DNA of 64,000 bases, taken from NCBI RefSeq assembly GCF_000158815.1, contig NZ_GG657738.1:4588785-4652784 (forward strand), written 5' to 3'. The notes under the pieces are model-generated. The model saw only the letters and a program-made list of their open reading frames with translations, did no database searches and was not told the DNA's origin. The stretch comes from Micromonospora sp. ATCC 39149. Lineage in GTDB: Bacteria; Actinomycetota; Actinomycetes; Mycobacteriales; Micromonosporaceae. Positions 35,538 through 43,114 of the stretch are shown in pieces. Made by a program: the position numbers and the translations under genes. Positions within the stretch are counted from its first letter, which is position 1, and the number at the start of each line of letters is the position of its first letter.

Positions 35538-36581
35538 TTAAGCGCCTGGCCAGAAGTTCTGTCGGTATTCGTGGGGTAGCCATGGGCTGGTCCAGGGTGC
35601 GGCGGTGGTGAGGTTCTGGTCGGAGGTGCGGTGGCGGAAGAAGGTGTGGGCTTGGCGGAGTCGGTCGGCGAGGGTGGTGACGGCGGTGTTGGCGATGTGG
35701 TGTTTGAGGGCGGCCCAGATGCGTTCGACGGGGTTGTCCTGGGGGCTGTAACGGGCGCCGGTGATCAGGTGTAGGCGGGGGTGTTGGGCGAGCCACGCCT
35801 GGGTGTGGCGGCTGGTGTGGGTGGTGTCGTTGTCGCAGAGCACGACTACGGCCGGGGCGTCGGGGTAGGCGTCGAGGAGTTGCTGGAGGAAGTAGCAGAA
35901 CACCTCGGACACGGCCTTGACGCAGGCGTGGTAGTGGAAGACGCCGGTGGTGAGGTTGATCGCGCCGTAGATGCTGCGGCGTTGGTTGCGGCCGGGGGTG
36001 GGGATGCGGTGGCGGATGCCGGTGGGCTGCCAGCATGCGCGGACTTTGGCGAGGAGTTCGAGGTAGGTTTCGTCCTCGGCCAGCATGACCGTCCCGGCGG
36101 GCAGGTGTCGCAGGTGAGCGCGGATACGGGTGCAGATGGTGTCGTGGTCGGGGTCGGTCTTGGCGACCAGGCGGGGCCGGCGCCAGTTTGCGTGTTCGCG
36201 GATGCGCCGGTAGGTGGTGCGCAGGCTGATCGCGGGTCGGTCGAGGGCTCGCCAGATCCGGAGGGTGGTCCAGGCCTTCGGGGTGGTCAGGAGGACGCGG
36301 ATCCGTCGGCCGAGGCCGGTGCTGCCGTGGCGGGGCCGGCCTGAACGAGGCCGGTCGGGTAGGCCGGCCAGGCCTTCGGCGTTGTGTCGTCGGATCCAGC
36401 GGCGCACGGTGACGGGGTCGTCGTAGTGCAGGAGTTCGGCGATCTCCGCCGGGGACATGCCGTCGGCGGAGAGCAGGATCATCACCGTGCGCATGGCGAC
36501 GCGCCATTGGTGGTGCAACGCGGTGAGCAGTTGCTGGTACTCGGCGTCGGTCGGGTTGGCGTAGGTCTGTGCCGGTCGCAT
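35538..36581 (-). CDS. IS630-family transposase
   Basis: ATG start at 36581, 347 aa. N-terminal HTH regions are visible (LSADGMSPAEIAELLHYDD and VRRWIRRHNAEGL), then a DDE catalytic domain: LAEDETYLELL, VVLCDNDTTHTS and SPQDNPVERIWAALK. The stop codon TAA is completed by the duplicated TA and the next host base, so it depends on the insertion site. It looks intact and could move. Confidence 0.88.
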   Translation of the reverse strand: MRPAQTYANPTDAEYQQLLTALHHQWRVAMRTVMILLSADGMSPAEIAELLHYDDPVTVRRWIRRHNAEGLAGLPDRPRSGRPRHGSTGLGRRIRVLLTTPKAWTTLRIWRALDRPAISLRTTYRRIREHANWRRPRLVAKTDPDHDTICTRIRAHLRHLPAGTVMLAEDETYLELLAKVRACWQPTGIRHRIPTPGRNQRRSIYGAINLTTGVFHYHACVKAVSEVFCYFLQQLLDAYPDAPAVVVLCDNDTTHTSRHTQAWLAQHPRLHLITGARYSPQDNPVERIWAALKHHIANTAVTTLADRLRQAHTFFRHRTSDQNLTTAAPWTSPWLPHEYRQNFWPGA

Positions 36582-36705
36582 ACTGATCGTGGCCTCGCTG
36601 GTGTTTGCACGTTGTCGGAAACTCCATGCAAACCCAGCGAGGTCCACACCGCACGACGAGCCTCAACCCAGACGGTTACCGACAAGACTTACGGCAACCT
36701 GCTTA
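35539..36705 (-). mobile_element. IS630-family insertion sequence
   Basis: Inner ends begin AGCGCCTGGCCAGAAGTTCT and AGCAGGTTGCCGTAAGTCTT and both continue TGTCGGTA, forming imperfect terminal inverted repeats. A TA dinucleotide borders each end (35539-35540 and 36704-36705), the expected IS630/Tc1 target duplication. Removing the element with one TA restores the host gene frame, showing a clean, probably recent insertion. Confidence 0.88.
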
Positions 36706-36776
36706 ACTCTTCGACCGTCGTCACCGTCGTGGCTCGTCTGGACCTGGACCGGCTCATCCAGTCCGTCCATTGGTAG

Positions 36777-37210
36777 CCGCTCGCAGGCCCCTCGACCCGA
36801 GATCAGCCTCTTGATCTGCGGGAGTGCCTGGACCGGGTGAGACGTGTGGGAGCGGGGCCTGACCTGGGAATCTGTGCGGGCTGTAGGCGTCGAAGCTGCT
36901 GGTACAGGTGGGTCGTCCGACGCAAAGTCCGCTGGTTGGCGGAGCACATGGGCCACGAAGACTGCCCCTGCTGACACGGGGACGGAGCAGGGCACGTGTT
37001 CTCGGCAGCGCCGTCGAGATTCTGGGCCCTCCGAGTGCCTGACGAGACTGCGGATCGCTCGGGATGGCGGTAGCGGAGTGATCACATCGCGCTCGCTTCC
37101 GAAGTAGGCTCCACTGGTTCCGCGAGCAGCTTTCGGGCTCGGGCGGACCCGTCCGGTGGTCCATGGGATCACGAGGGTGTGAGCACGGGAATCAGTCCTG
37201 GAAGGGGCGT
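36777..37210. other. Intergenic region before the UvrD-nuclease gene
   Basis: No convincing gene is seen over these 434 bases. Short open frames lack ribosome sites and protein-like composition. A promoter for the UvrD-like gene is expected here; only its ribosome site GGAAGGGG just before ATG 37211 is clear. Confidence 0.5.
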
Positions 37211-39682
37211 ATGGACGTCAAGCCGACCGAGGAACAGCTCGCCGCCCGGGACACGTTCCTCGCGGGCAGGGAACTGGCCCTGGTGGCCGGGGCCGGCACC
37301 GGTAAGACCTCCACGCTGGTACTGATGGCCGGGGTCACCAGAAAGCGCGGTCTCTACGTGGCGTTCAACAAGGCGATCGCCGATGAGGCCAGGCAGCGCT
37401 TCGGGGCGAACGTCGACTGCCGTACCGCGCACTCGCTGGCGCACCGCGCCGTCGGGCGGAACTACCAGGAACGTCTGAACCGGTCGGCCCGCATACCCTC
37501 GAAGGAAACCGCGCGGCTGCTGGGCATCCACCAAAATCTGTGGGTCAGCTCCCGTCCGATCACCTGTGGACACCAGGCACGCCTGGTGATGGGCATGATC
37601 CGTCGGTTCTGCTACAGCACCGACCGCCAACTGATGGCCCGGCATCTGGAACGGGTCAACGGGCTGGACCCGGCGGCCCAAGACCACGTCGCCCGCGTGC
37701 TGCTGCCGTACGCGTGCCGGGCCTGGGACGACATCCGCTCAACGGACGGCAAACTGCGCTTCGAACACGACCACTACCTGAAGATGTGGGCGCTGACCGA
37801 GCCCACGCTGGCGGCGGACTTCGTGCTGCTCGACGAGGCGCAGGACACCAACCCGGTCCTGGAGGAGGTCTTCCTCGCTCAGAACGCGCAGCGGGTGTGT
37901 GTCGGCGACCCGGCCCAGCAGATCTACGCCTGGCGCAACGCCCGGGACGTGATGACCGGCTTCCCGGCGGATCACCTGTACTTGACGAAGTCGTTTCGTT
38001 TCGGCCCACGTATCGCCCGGATGGCCAACCGGTGGCTCCGGCACGCCGAGTCGGATCTGCAACTGACCGGGAACAGTGCCACCGACTCCCGCGTCGGCTC
38101 GGCGGCGGAGATCGATGCCGTGCTGTGCCGGGGGAACGCCGACGCGATGCAGGAGGTCCTCGGTTTCCTGGAGCGGGGCGTACCGGTCGCGCTCACGGGC
38201 GGCGGCGGCGCGCTGCGGACCATCGCGCAGGCCGCCCAGGCTCTGAAGTCCGGTCGGCGTACCACTCATCCGGAGCTGTTCCTGTTCACCTCCTGGGCCG
38301 ATGTGCAGGAGTACGCCGAGAACGACACCGCCGGCCAGGACCTCAAGGCGATCGTGACGCTGGTCGACACCTACGGGCCGGACGTGATCATCGACGCGGT
38401 CGACCGTCTCGCCGACGAGCGCACCGCGAAGGTCACCGTGTCCACCGCGCACAAGGCCAAGGGCCGGGAGTGGTCGCGGGTACGGATCGGCGACGGCTTC
38501 GCGGCACCGTCGGTCGACGACGACGGGAATCCGCGCCCGCTACGGGCCAGTGAGGCCCGCCTGATCTATGTGGCGGTCACCCGAGCCCGGCACCACCTCG
38601 ATCCGGCGGGGATCACCTGGATCGACGACTACGAGAAGGCCACCGAGGCGGCCGGTGACGGCACGGTGGCCGGGCAGCCGATGATCGAGCTGAGCCTGAC
38701 CCGCCAGCTGAGGTACCCGAACTCCCCGATGTCGCAGTTCGTGACCCAGCACCTGCCGAACAGCACGGCCGTCGTGCAGGACTACCTCCGGCGGATCTGC
38801 GACCTGCCCCGCCCTGTGCAGCCACTCGACGTGAAGTACCCCGACTGGTCGGCGCTCGGCCACGCCATCGACTTCCGGCTCAGGCTCTGCCTGGGTAGTC
38901 CGTTCGGCGCGCCGGTCAACATCGGCGTCGACGCCGTCGGCAGCGGCCTGCCCCTCCGAGGCGCACCCGCGCCACCGGTACGGGACGCCCTGCACCGAGC
39001 CGGACGCGACCTGATCTCCATGGTCGACGCATACCTGCACGGCGACGACGACCTCGACGGGGAGATCCTGGGCCGCCTGTGCTTCGTGGCCGCCTACTAC
39101 GAGGACATCTACCGAACCGGTGAGATCCGGCGGTACAGCATGCTGACCGGCGCCACCCCGGCCACCACTCTCGACGATCTCCTGACAGCGGTCCCCGACT
39201 ACGCCATCGAGGACATCAACCGGCAGTTGGCAATCGCCGAGGAGCCGTACGGACCGTTCCTCGAACTGCCCGCCAGCGCCCGGATCTGCGGTCCGACGTT
39301 CCTCGGCAGCCAGGACATCGGCGGAGCGGACGCCGACTTCATCCTCGACGGCCTACTGCTGGACTGCAAGGCGACCATCCAACCCCGCAGGCTGGGCCGT
39401 GACGAGATCTACCAGCTCGCCAGCTACCTGCTGCTGGACTACGACGACCGGTACGGCATCGACCGGATCGGCCTGTACCTGTCCCGGCAGGGCGCCCTCG
39501 TCACCTGGAGCGTGCCGGACTTCCTGCGCCGCCTCGGCGCCACCGGACCGGTCGGGGACCTGCGCCGGCGGCTGCGGGAACACCTTCACCGCCGGAGCGG
39601 CGACCGCCTGGCCACCAGCCCGCAGCCCGACGCCCGCGCCGGTTCACTCGCGTCTGTGATGGAACCTGGCGCTCGCTTCTAG
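37211..39682 (+). CDS. UvrD-like SF1A helicase with C-terminal PD-(D/E)XK nuclease motif
   Basis: ATG 37211 behind GGAAGGGG is chosen, giving 823 aa. Walker A GAGTGKT is at residues 27-33, LLDEAQDTNP near 205, GDPAQQIYAWR, then VSTAHKAKGREW and IYVAVTRA, the UvrD motifs. The last 300 residues are a separate domain with ADADFILDG and LLLDCKAT (about residues 705-722), a likely D...DxK nuclease core like that of Cas4/RecB enzymes. It lies alone near the right att site. Helicase-nuclease fusions of this kind occur in defence islands (compare Gabija GajB, which lacks the nuclease); the exact system is not recognised. Confidence 0.8.
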   Translation: MDVKPTEEQLAARDTFLAGRELALVAGAGTGKTSTLVLMAGVTRKRGLYVAFNKAIADEARQRFGANVDCRTAHSLAHRAVGRNYQERLNRSARIPSKETARLLGIHQNLWVSSRPITCGHQARLVMGMIRRFCYSTDRQLMARHLERVNGLDPAAQDHVARVLLPYACRAWDDIRSTDGKLRFEHDHYLKMWALTEPTLAADFVLLDEAQDTNPVLEEVFLAQNAQRVCVGDPAQQIYAWRNARDVMTGFPADHLYLTKSFRFGPRIARMANRWLRHAESDLQLTGNSATDSRVGSAAEIDAVLCRGNADAMQEVLGFLERGVPVALTGGGGALRTIAQAAQALKSGRRTTHPELFLFTSWADVQEYAENDTAGQDLKAIVTLVDTYGPDVIIDAVDRLADERTAKVTVSTAHKAKGREWSRVRIGDGFAAPSVDDDGNPRPLRASEARLIYVAVTRARHHLDPAGITWIDDYEKATEAAGDGTVAGQPMIELSLTRQLRYPNSPMSQFVTQHLPNSTAVVQDYLRRICDLPRPVQPLDVKYPDWSALGHAIDFRLRLCLGSPFGAPVNIGVDAVGSGLPLRGAPAPPVRDALHRAGRDLISMVDAYLHGDDDLDGEILGRLCFVAAYYEDIYRTGEIRRYSMLTGATPATTLDDLLTAVPDYAIEDINRQLAIAEEPYGPFLELPASARICGPTFLGSQDIGGADADFILDGLLLDCKATIQPRRLGRDEIYQLASYLLLDYDDRYGIDRIGLYLSRQGALVTWSVPDFLRRLGATGPVGDLRRRLREHLHRRSGDRLATSPQPDARAGSLASVMEPGARF

Positions 39683-39940
39683 TCGATGTGCCGCATGCCG
39701 TGCGTGAGTGGGGGTTCTGCGTCGCCATGGCACGGGTGGTCCGGTCATGCCCCGATGGCCGGCTGGCGGGTCATCATCCGTGCGGCGTCTCGCAGGGTGC
39801 TCCGTGGGTGCTCCAGCGCGATGGACGGGGCTGGCACGTGATGGACTGGGTCGGACGCTGTCCCGCTGAAGCTGGGGCCTGACCGCGAACAGATGGATTT
39901 ACGCGACGCCGTTGGACCAAATGACTCGAACAAGACCAAT

Positions 39941-39985
39941 CTCTTAATCCGCGGGTTCGGGGTTCGAGTCCCTGGCGGCGCACCA
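39941..39985 (+). repeat. attR: right copy of the 45-bp tRNA-Lys repeat
   Basis: A perfect copy of the last 45 bases of tRNA-Lys (anticodon loop to CCA) without the 5' half, so it is not a working tRNA. It marks the right end of the island. Confidence 0.92.
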
Positions 39986-39989
39986 GCAA

Positions 39990-40031
39990 TCAAGGCCCTG
40001 ACCTGGCGTTTCACGCTGGGTCGGGGCCTTG
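39990..40031 (+). terminator. Former tRNA-Lys terminator displaced by the island
   Basis: An interrupted inverted repeat CAAGGCCC...GGGCCTTG with inner pairs ACC/GGT and GCGT/ACGC lies directly after the right att copy. This is where the tRNA transcript would have ended before integration. Confidence 0.6.
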
Positions 40032-40097
40032 TTCGTGTCCGGCCCTGGTGGGTGGTCGCTCGGTGGGTGCTCGGGAGCCGTTGGACCGGGGCGGCCG

Positions 40098-40226
40098 ATG
40101 GTGGACGACGAGCGGTGGTCGTGGACGTTCGTGCCCGCCTGGCCGAGCCCTCGCGGTCTTCCGTTCTGGCGCTTCGGCCGGCTGTTAGAGGCCGGTGATG
40201 TCGCGTTCGCCGCTTACCTCCGCTGA
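40098..40226 (+). CDS. Possible small protein (42 aa)
   Basis: An ATG-started frame after a GGGGCGG stretch encodes a Trp-rich peptide with a protein-like middle (FVPAWPSPRGLPFWRFGRLL). No family is recognised and the ribosome site is weak. It is kept because the 286-base gap right of the island is otherwise empty. Confidence 0.25.
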   Translation: MVDDERWSWTFVPAWPSPRGLPFWRFGRLLEAGDVAFAAYLR

Positions 40227-40272
40227 TGGTCGACCTCGGGGTCTGGCCTTGCTTCCTGACCGCCGGGGTAGT

Positions 40273-40842
40273 TCAGCCCCGATGGGTGTTGCTGGCTGGC
40301 ATGTCGTCAGCCAGCCGGGTCGCTGCCTCGAGCGCCGCCGTCCAGGGAAAGTCTCGCTGGCGGCTGTTGCCGCTGCCGGGTGGGTGCGGTTCCCATCCGT
40401 CCTCGGTCCCGATGATTCGGACGCGCTCGTCGCGGAGGCTTGCCACGGCGCGTTGGAAGGGTGCGCGGGTGGCCAGGGCGGTGTTGACGAACGGGACGAC
40501 CACGGTGGGCACCTGCCGGCCGATCAGCTCGGCGATCGTGGTCAAGGCGTAGTTGTCGGCGATGCCGAGAGCGATCTTGTTGACCGAGTTGTAGGTGGCG
40601 GGGGCGATGATGAGCGCGTCCGCAGTAGGGAGGGAGCGGCGGGTGCCGGGGGACGACCGGTAGGTGGATCGGACGGGGTGGCCCGTCAGTCGCTCTATCG
40701 CTTCCGGGCCGATGAAGTCGAGGGCGCTGGGGGTGGCGGTGACCGCTGTTGTCCACGACTGTTTCGTCGCGGCGGCGATCAGTTGGGTCACGTCTGCGGC
40801 GGGCCCGGCGGCGCAGACGACGATCTGCAGGTAACGGGTCAT
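40273..40842 (-). CDS. Flavoprotein of the HFCD (PPC decarboxylase-like) family
   Basis: ATG start at 40842 shares ATGA with the regulator stop, giving 189 aa. The Rossmann-like N-terminus (YLQIVVCAAGPAADV), the TADALIIAPATYNSVNKIALGIADNYAL segment and VPTVVVPFVN match the flavoprotein fold of CoaC/EpiD-like enzymes. HFCD proteins oxidatively decarboxylate cysteine residues, including in some RiPPs; however, this copy is coupled to the regulator and transcribed away from the RiPP genes. A small stand-alone flavoprotein is widely found beside this regulator type in Streptomyces and Micromonospora, so its role may be unrelated to peptide maturation. Confidence 0.75.
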   Translation of the reverse strand: MTRYLQIVVCAAGPAADVTQLIAAATKQSWTTAVTATPSALDFIGPEAIERLTGHPVRSTYRSSPGTRRSLPTADALIIAPATYNSVNKIALGIADNYALTTIAELIGRQVPTVVVPFVNTALATRAPFQRAVASLRDERVRIIGTEDGWEPHPPGSGNSRQRDFPWTAALEAATRLADDMPASNTHRG

Positions 40843-42185
40843 ACCCGGATCCCGGCGTGCTGGGCGAAGTCGAGGACGGCGGCGCGGACGTGCCCGCGGG
40901 TGACGGCTGCCAGGTCGCCAGCGATGTGCTGTACCGCTGGCCGGCACCGGATCTCTTCCGGTGCCACTCGATAGGCGCTGCGCAGTGCGCTCAGGCCATG
41001 CTCGTAGCGGCCCCATTGGGTGTAGGCGCGAGCCACGTCGACGAACAGGGATGCCCGGCGTTCGGCGAGGTCGATCTTGTCTAACGGTACCTGGCGGGCG
41101 AGGGCGATGGCGGTGCCGGCGTCGCCCAGGGTCAGCGCGATGTTGACGCGGTGCAGCACGACGTTAGTGGTCCCGAAGCCGGTCCACCGGTCGTTACCGT
41201 CGTAGCCGAGTCGTCCGGCGGCATGGGACGCCTCGTCGAGCATGGCGTGTGCGCTGTCCCGGTTGTCGTCACGCGCGGCGGCGACGGCACCGCGGAGCAG
41301 CAGGGCACCGTAGACCGCCACCGCATCGGCCGAGGCGAGCCGGGTGCCGCGTCGAAGGGCCTCGGCCGCGTCTTCGGCGAGCTGCCTGGCCTGGCGGCTG
41401 TGGCCGTTGCTCATCAGGGCGTGGGTCATGATCCGTGCGCTGGTCGCCATCGCCACCGGGTCCTGACTGATCGAGGCGGCGCGGGTGCTGCGTTCGGCGG
41501 CGACCAGGGCCATGCCCTTGTCACCGACCTTGAGCAGCACGCTGCCGACGACGTGGTAGAGGTCGCTGGCCAGGGCGTCTACCTGAGCTCGCTGCTCGCC
41601 TTCGCTGTCCGCGCGAGTCGGTTCCAGCGCGGGCAACAGGGCCACGAGTCCGGCGAGAAGCCGCTCGTACCGGCAGGCCTGGTAGTCAATCTTGGCTGCG
41701 GCGACATCGTGAGCGAACTGCCGAAGCGGTAGGGCAACTGGCTCGGTGTTATGAAAGGGCGGTGCGACCAGTGCGTTGAGCAGCGCTGCGACGCTCGGCA
41801 GGGACATGCCGCTGATCGTCACGCCGGTTAGGAGGTCTCTGCGCCGCACGTCGCCGCCCGAGTCGATGTCGTGAATGCTGCCGTCGCCAGTATGGGTGTG
41901 CGTGGCGGTGACGGGCGGTGCCGCTGGATCCGCAAGTGCACCGCTGGTTCCTGTTTCCAGCAGTGCGTTGAAGCGCTCGCGAACATCGGGGGTCGCCCGC
42001 GCGAGTACGGTGTCGAGGGCTGCCTGCATGTCGGCACGGAGATGGACCTTGTCGCCCTGGCTGCTCCACTTGGCCACCGTGCGACGGGCCGCGCCCAAGT
42101 GCTCGGCGAAGCCGGTAATGCTCATCCGCAACGCTTGGCGCAGTGCGTTGGCTTCCCGGCCGGTCCAGGTCGTCACCGCGGCCAT
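40839..42185 (-). CDS. HTH transcriptional regulator with TPR-like C-terminus
   Basis: ATG start at 42185 behind GAGAGGA, giving 448 aa. The N-terminal HTH (WTGREANALRQALRMSITGF, then LGAARRTVAKW) is of the XRE type common in actinomycetes. The rest is helical with TPR-like repeats (for example DSAHAMLDEASHAAGRLGYD). Such regulators often control specialised metabolism and may sense a peptide. It is divergent from the RiPP operon. A truncated paralogue lies at 54829-55071. Confidence 0.75.
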   Translation of the reverse strand: MAAVTTWTGREANALRQALRMSITGFAEHLGAARRTVAKWSSQGDKVHLRADMQAALDTVLARATPDVRERFNALLETGTSGALADPAAPPVTATHTHTGDGSIHDIDSGGDVRRRDLLTGVTISGMSLPSVAALLNALVAPPFHNTEPVALPLRQFAHDVAAAKIDYQACRYERLLAGLVALLPALEPTRADSEGEQRAQVDALASDLYHVVGSVLLKVGDKGMALVAAERSTRAASISQDPVAMATSARIMTHALMSNGHSRQARQLAEDAAEALRRGTRLASADAVAVYGALLLRGAVAAARDDNRDSAHAMLDEASHAAGRLGYDGNDRWTGFGTTNVVLHRVNIALTLGDAGTAIALARQVPLDKIDLAERRASLFVDVARAYTQWGRYEHGLSALRSAYRVAPEEIRCRPAVQHIAGDLAAVTRGHVRAAVLDFAQHAGIRV

Positions 42186-42605
42186 CGCACGTCCTCTCGC
42201 TGTGGACAGTTGTCGGCCGGACGATCGTAACGGCACTCGTCGTGCTCGCAGGTGCACCGTGAGTGCATCGCCGGGACATCCCCATCGCCGCGTTGATCGA
42301 GCGAACCTGATCGTGCTGGTGCGCTGCTTTCAGGAGTAGGCGGTCGGCACGTAATCGCAGCCTCACGCCAGGGAGCTCGAGATGAACGACGGGACCGCCG
42401 GAAGGCGAGGGTGTTACCCAACGCGAAAGCCGGCGTCGTCGGGTGAAACCCGTCCACGCGTGCGGCTGAGGCCTCGCCTGCCTACTGCCATCAGGGCTGC
42501 GTGGGTGGGTGAGCGGCGGTCTGCTCCCAGCCGCCGTGGTGCGGCGGTGGGCTTGCCTTTCCCCCGGCGGGCCCACCGCTCACCGTCTCGGATGGCGGTG
42601 GCGGC
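42186..42605. other. Divergent intergenic region between regulator and RiPP operon
   Basis: The 420 bases hold no convincing gene. Promoters for the leftward regulator and the rightward RiPP operon are expected here. A GC-rich segment with repeated GGCGGTGG-like blocks lies near 42530-42605, just before the first small gene. Confidence 0.45.
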
Positions 42606-42770
42606 ATGACGGTGTACGTCTCGCGTAACGCGATGGCCGGTCAGCCCCGGCGCCCCGAGCCCAGGTGGACGTCCTCGCAGGGGCAGGTACGGCCGCCTGA
42701 TCCGCCACTGTTCACCTACGTGTGGCGTGGGCTGTTCGAGCAGCGGGCCCGCGAGGGCGGTCGCCGGTGA
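42606..42770 (+). CDS. Small hypothetical protein (54 aa), first gene of RiPP operon
   Basis: ATG start at 42606; the product is basic and Pro/Arg-rich with an LFTYVWRGLFEQRARE helix at the end. It overlaps the next gene by four bases (GTGA). The coupling argues that it is expressed with the RiPP genes. Function unknown. Confidence 0.5.
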   Translation: MTVYVSRNAMAGQPRRPEPRWTSSQGQVRPPDPPLFTYVWRGLFEQRAREGGRR

Positions 42771-43114
42771 CCGGGCCGCAGCGCTGTGGTGCGGCGTACC
42801 GGAGCGCGCCGGCCGGGGTTGAGCATCTGCCGATGCGTCCGCTGTGGCTGTGCCGTCGGTGTGGACGGCCCTGGCCGTGCGGCGCGGCGAAGCTCGCGCT
42901 CCTGGCCGAGTACCGGGAAGTGCCGGTGAGCCTGTTCCTCTACCTGGCCGGCTGCCTGCACGACGCGATCGACGATCTGCACCGGCTGAACCCGAGCGTG
43001 ACGGGTGGCGCCGCGGACATGTTCGAACGGTTTCTCGGCTGGCCCGCCCGCCACACCCACGCCCACCACGTCGGTAACACCACGGCCGTCAGCATCGAAG
43101 AAGGCTCCTCGTGA
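42767..43114 (+). CDS. Small CxxC protein upstream of the radical SAM enzyme (115 aa)
   Basis: GTG start at 42767, GTGA-coupled to the gene before and to the radical SAM gene after it. A CRRCGRPWPCG motif near residue 29 could bind zinc, followed by a helical part (ALLAEYREVPVSLFLYLAGCLHDAIDDLHRL). Small helical proteins at this position occur in several actinomycete operons of this kind. It might act as a peptide carrier or regulator, but this is a guess. Confidence 0.6.
   Translation: MTGPQRCGAAYRSAPAGVEHLPMRPLWLCRRCGRPWPCGAAKLALLAEYREVPVSLFLYLAGCLHDAIDDLHRLNPSVTGGAADMFERFLGWPARHTHAHHVGNTTAVSIEEGSS

Larger units (their letters stand above)
34232..36776 (+). pseudogene. Mrr-like PD-(D/E)XK endonuclease with beta-propeller-like C-terminus, split by IS630
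   Basis: ATG 34232 opens a gene that reads to 35540, is interrupted by an IS630 element, and resumes in the same frame at 36706-36776 once one TA copy and the IS are removed (459 aa total). The N-terminal part has the nuclease signature GEVDVAF ... LLEAKW and the FNQLVADVLQRDGIDAEADARG opening of Mrr-type endonucleases. The C-terminal part consists of short beta repeats resembling a propeller. The insertion lies near codon 436, so only about 24 residues are lost; the truncated product gains a short foreign tail and could still be partly active. Confidence 0.75.
16720..39985. mobile_element. 23.3-kb defence island integrated in tRNA-Lys
   Basis: The segment is bounded by perfect 45-bp direct repeats of the tRNA-Lys 3' half (16720-16764 and 39941-39985). 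It starts with a tyrosine integrase next to the intact tRNA and carries a helicase-PLD protein, SNF2 ATPase, deaminase/Imm1 pair, type II Wadjet operon, interrupted PD-(D/E)XK gene with IS630, and a UvrD-nuclease. The original tRNA terminator now lies to the right of the right repeat. No conjugation genes or obvious excisionase are seen, so it may need help to move. Confidence 0.9.

Noticed and set aside
36930..36990. An LAEHMGHED-like string reminiscent of an integrase end
   Set aside because: Only nine residues match, with a stop soon after and no other integrase blocks nearby.
36844..37107. A short rightward frame before the UvrD-like gene
   Set aside because: No ribosome site, Arg/Ser/Thr-rich and no family resemblance.
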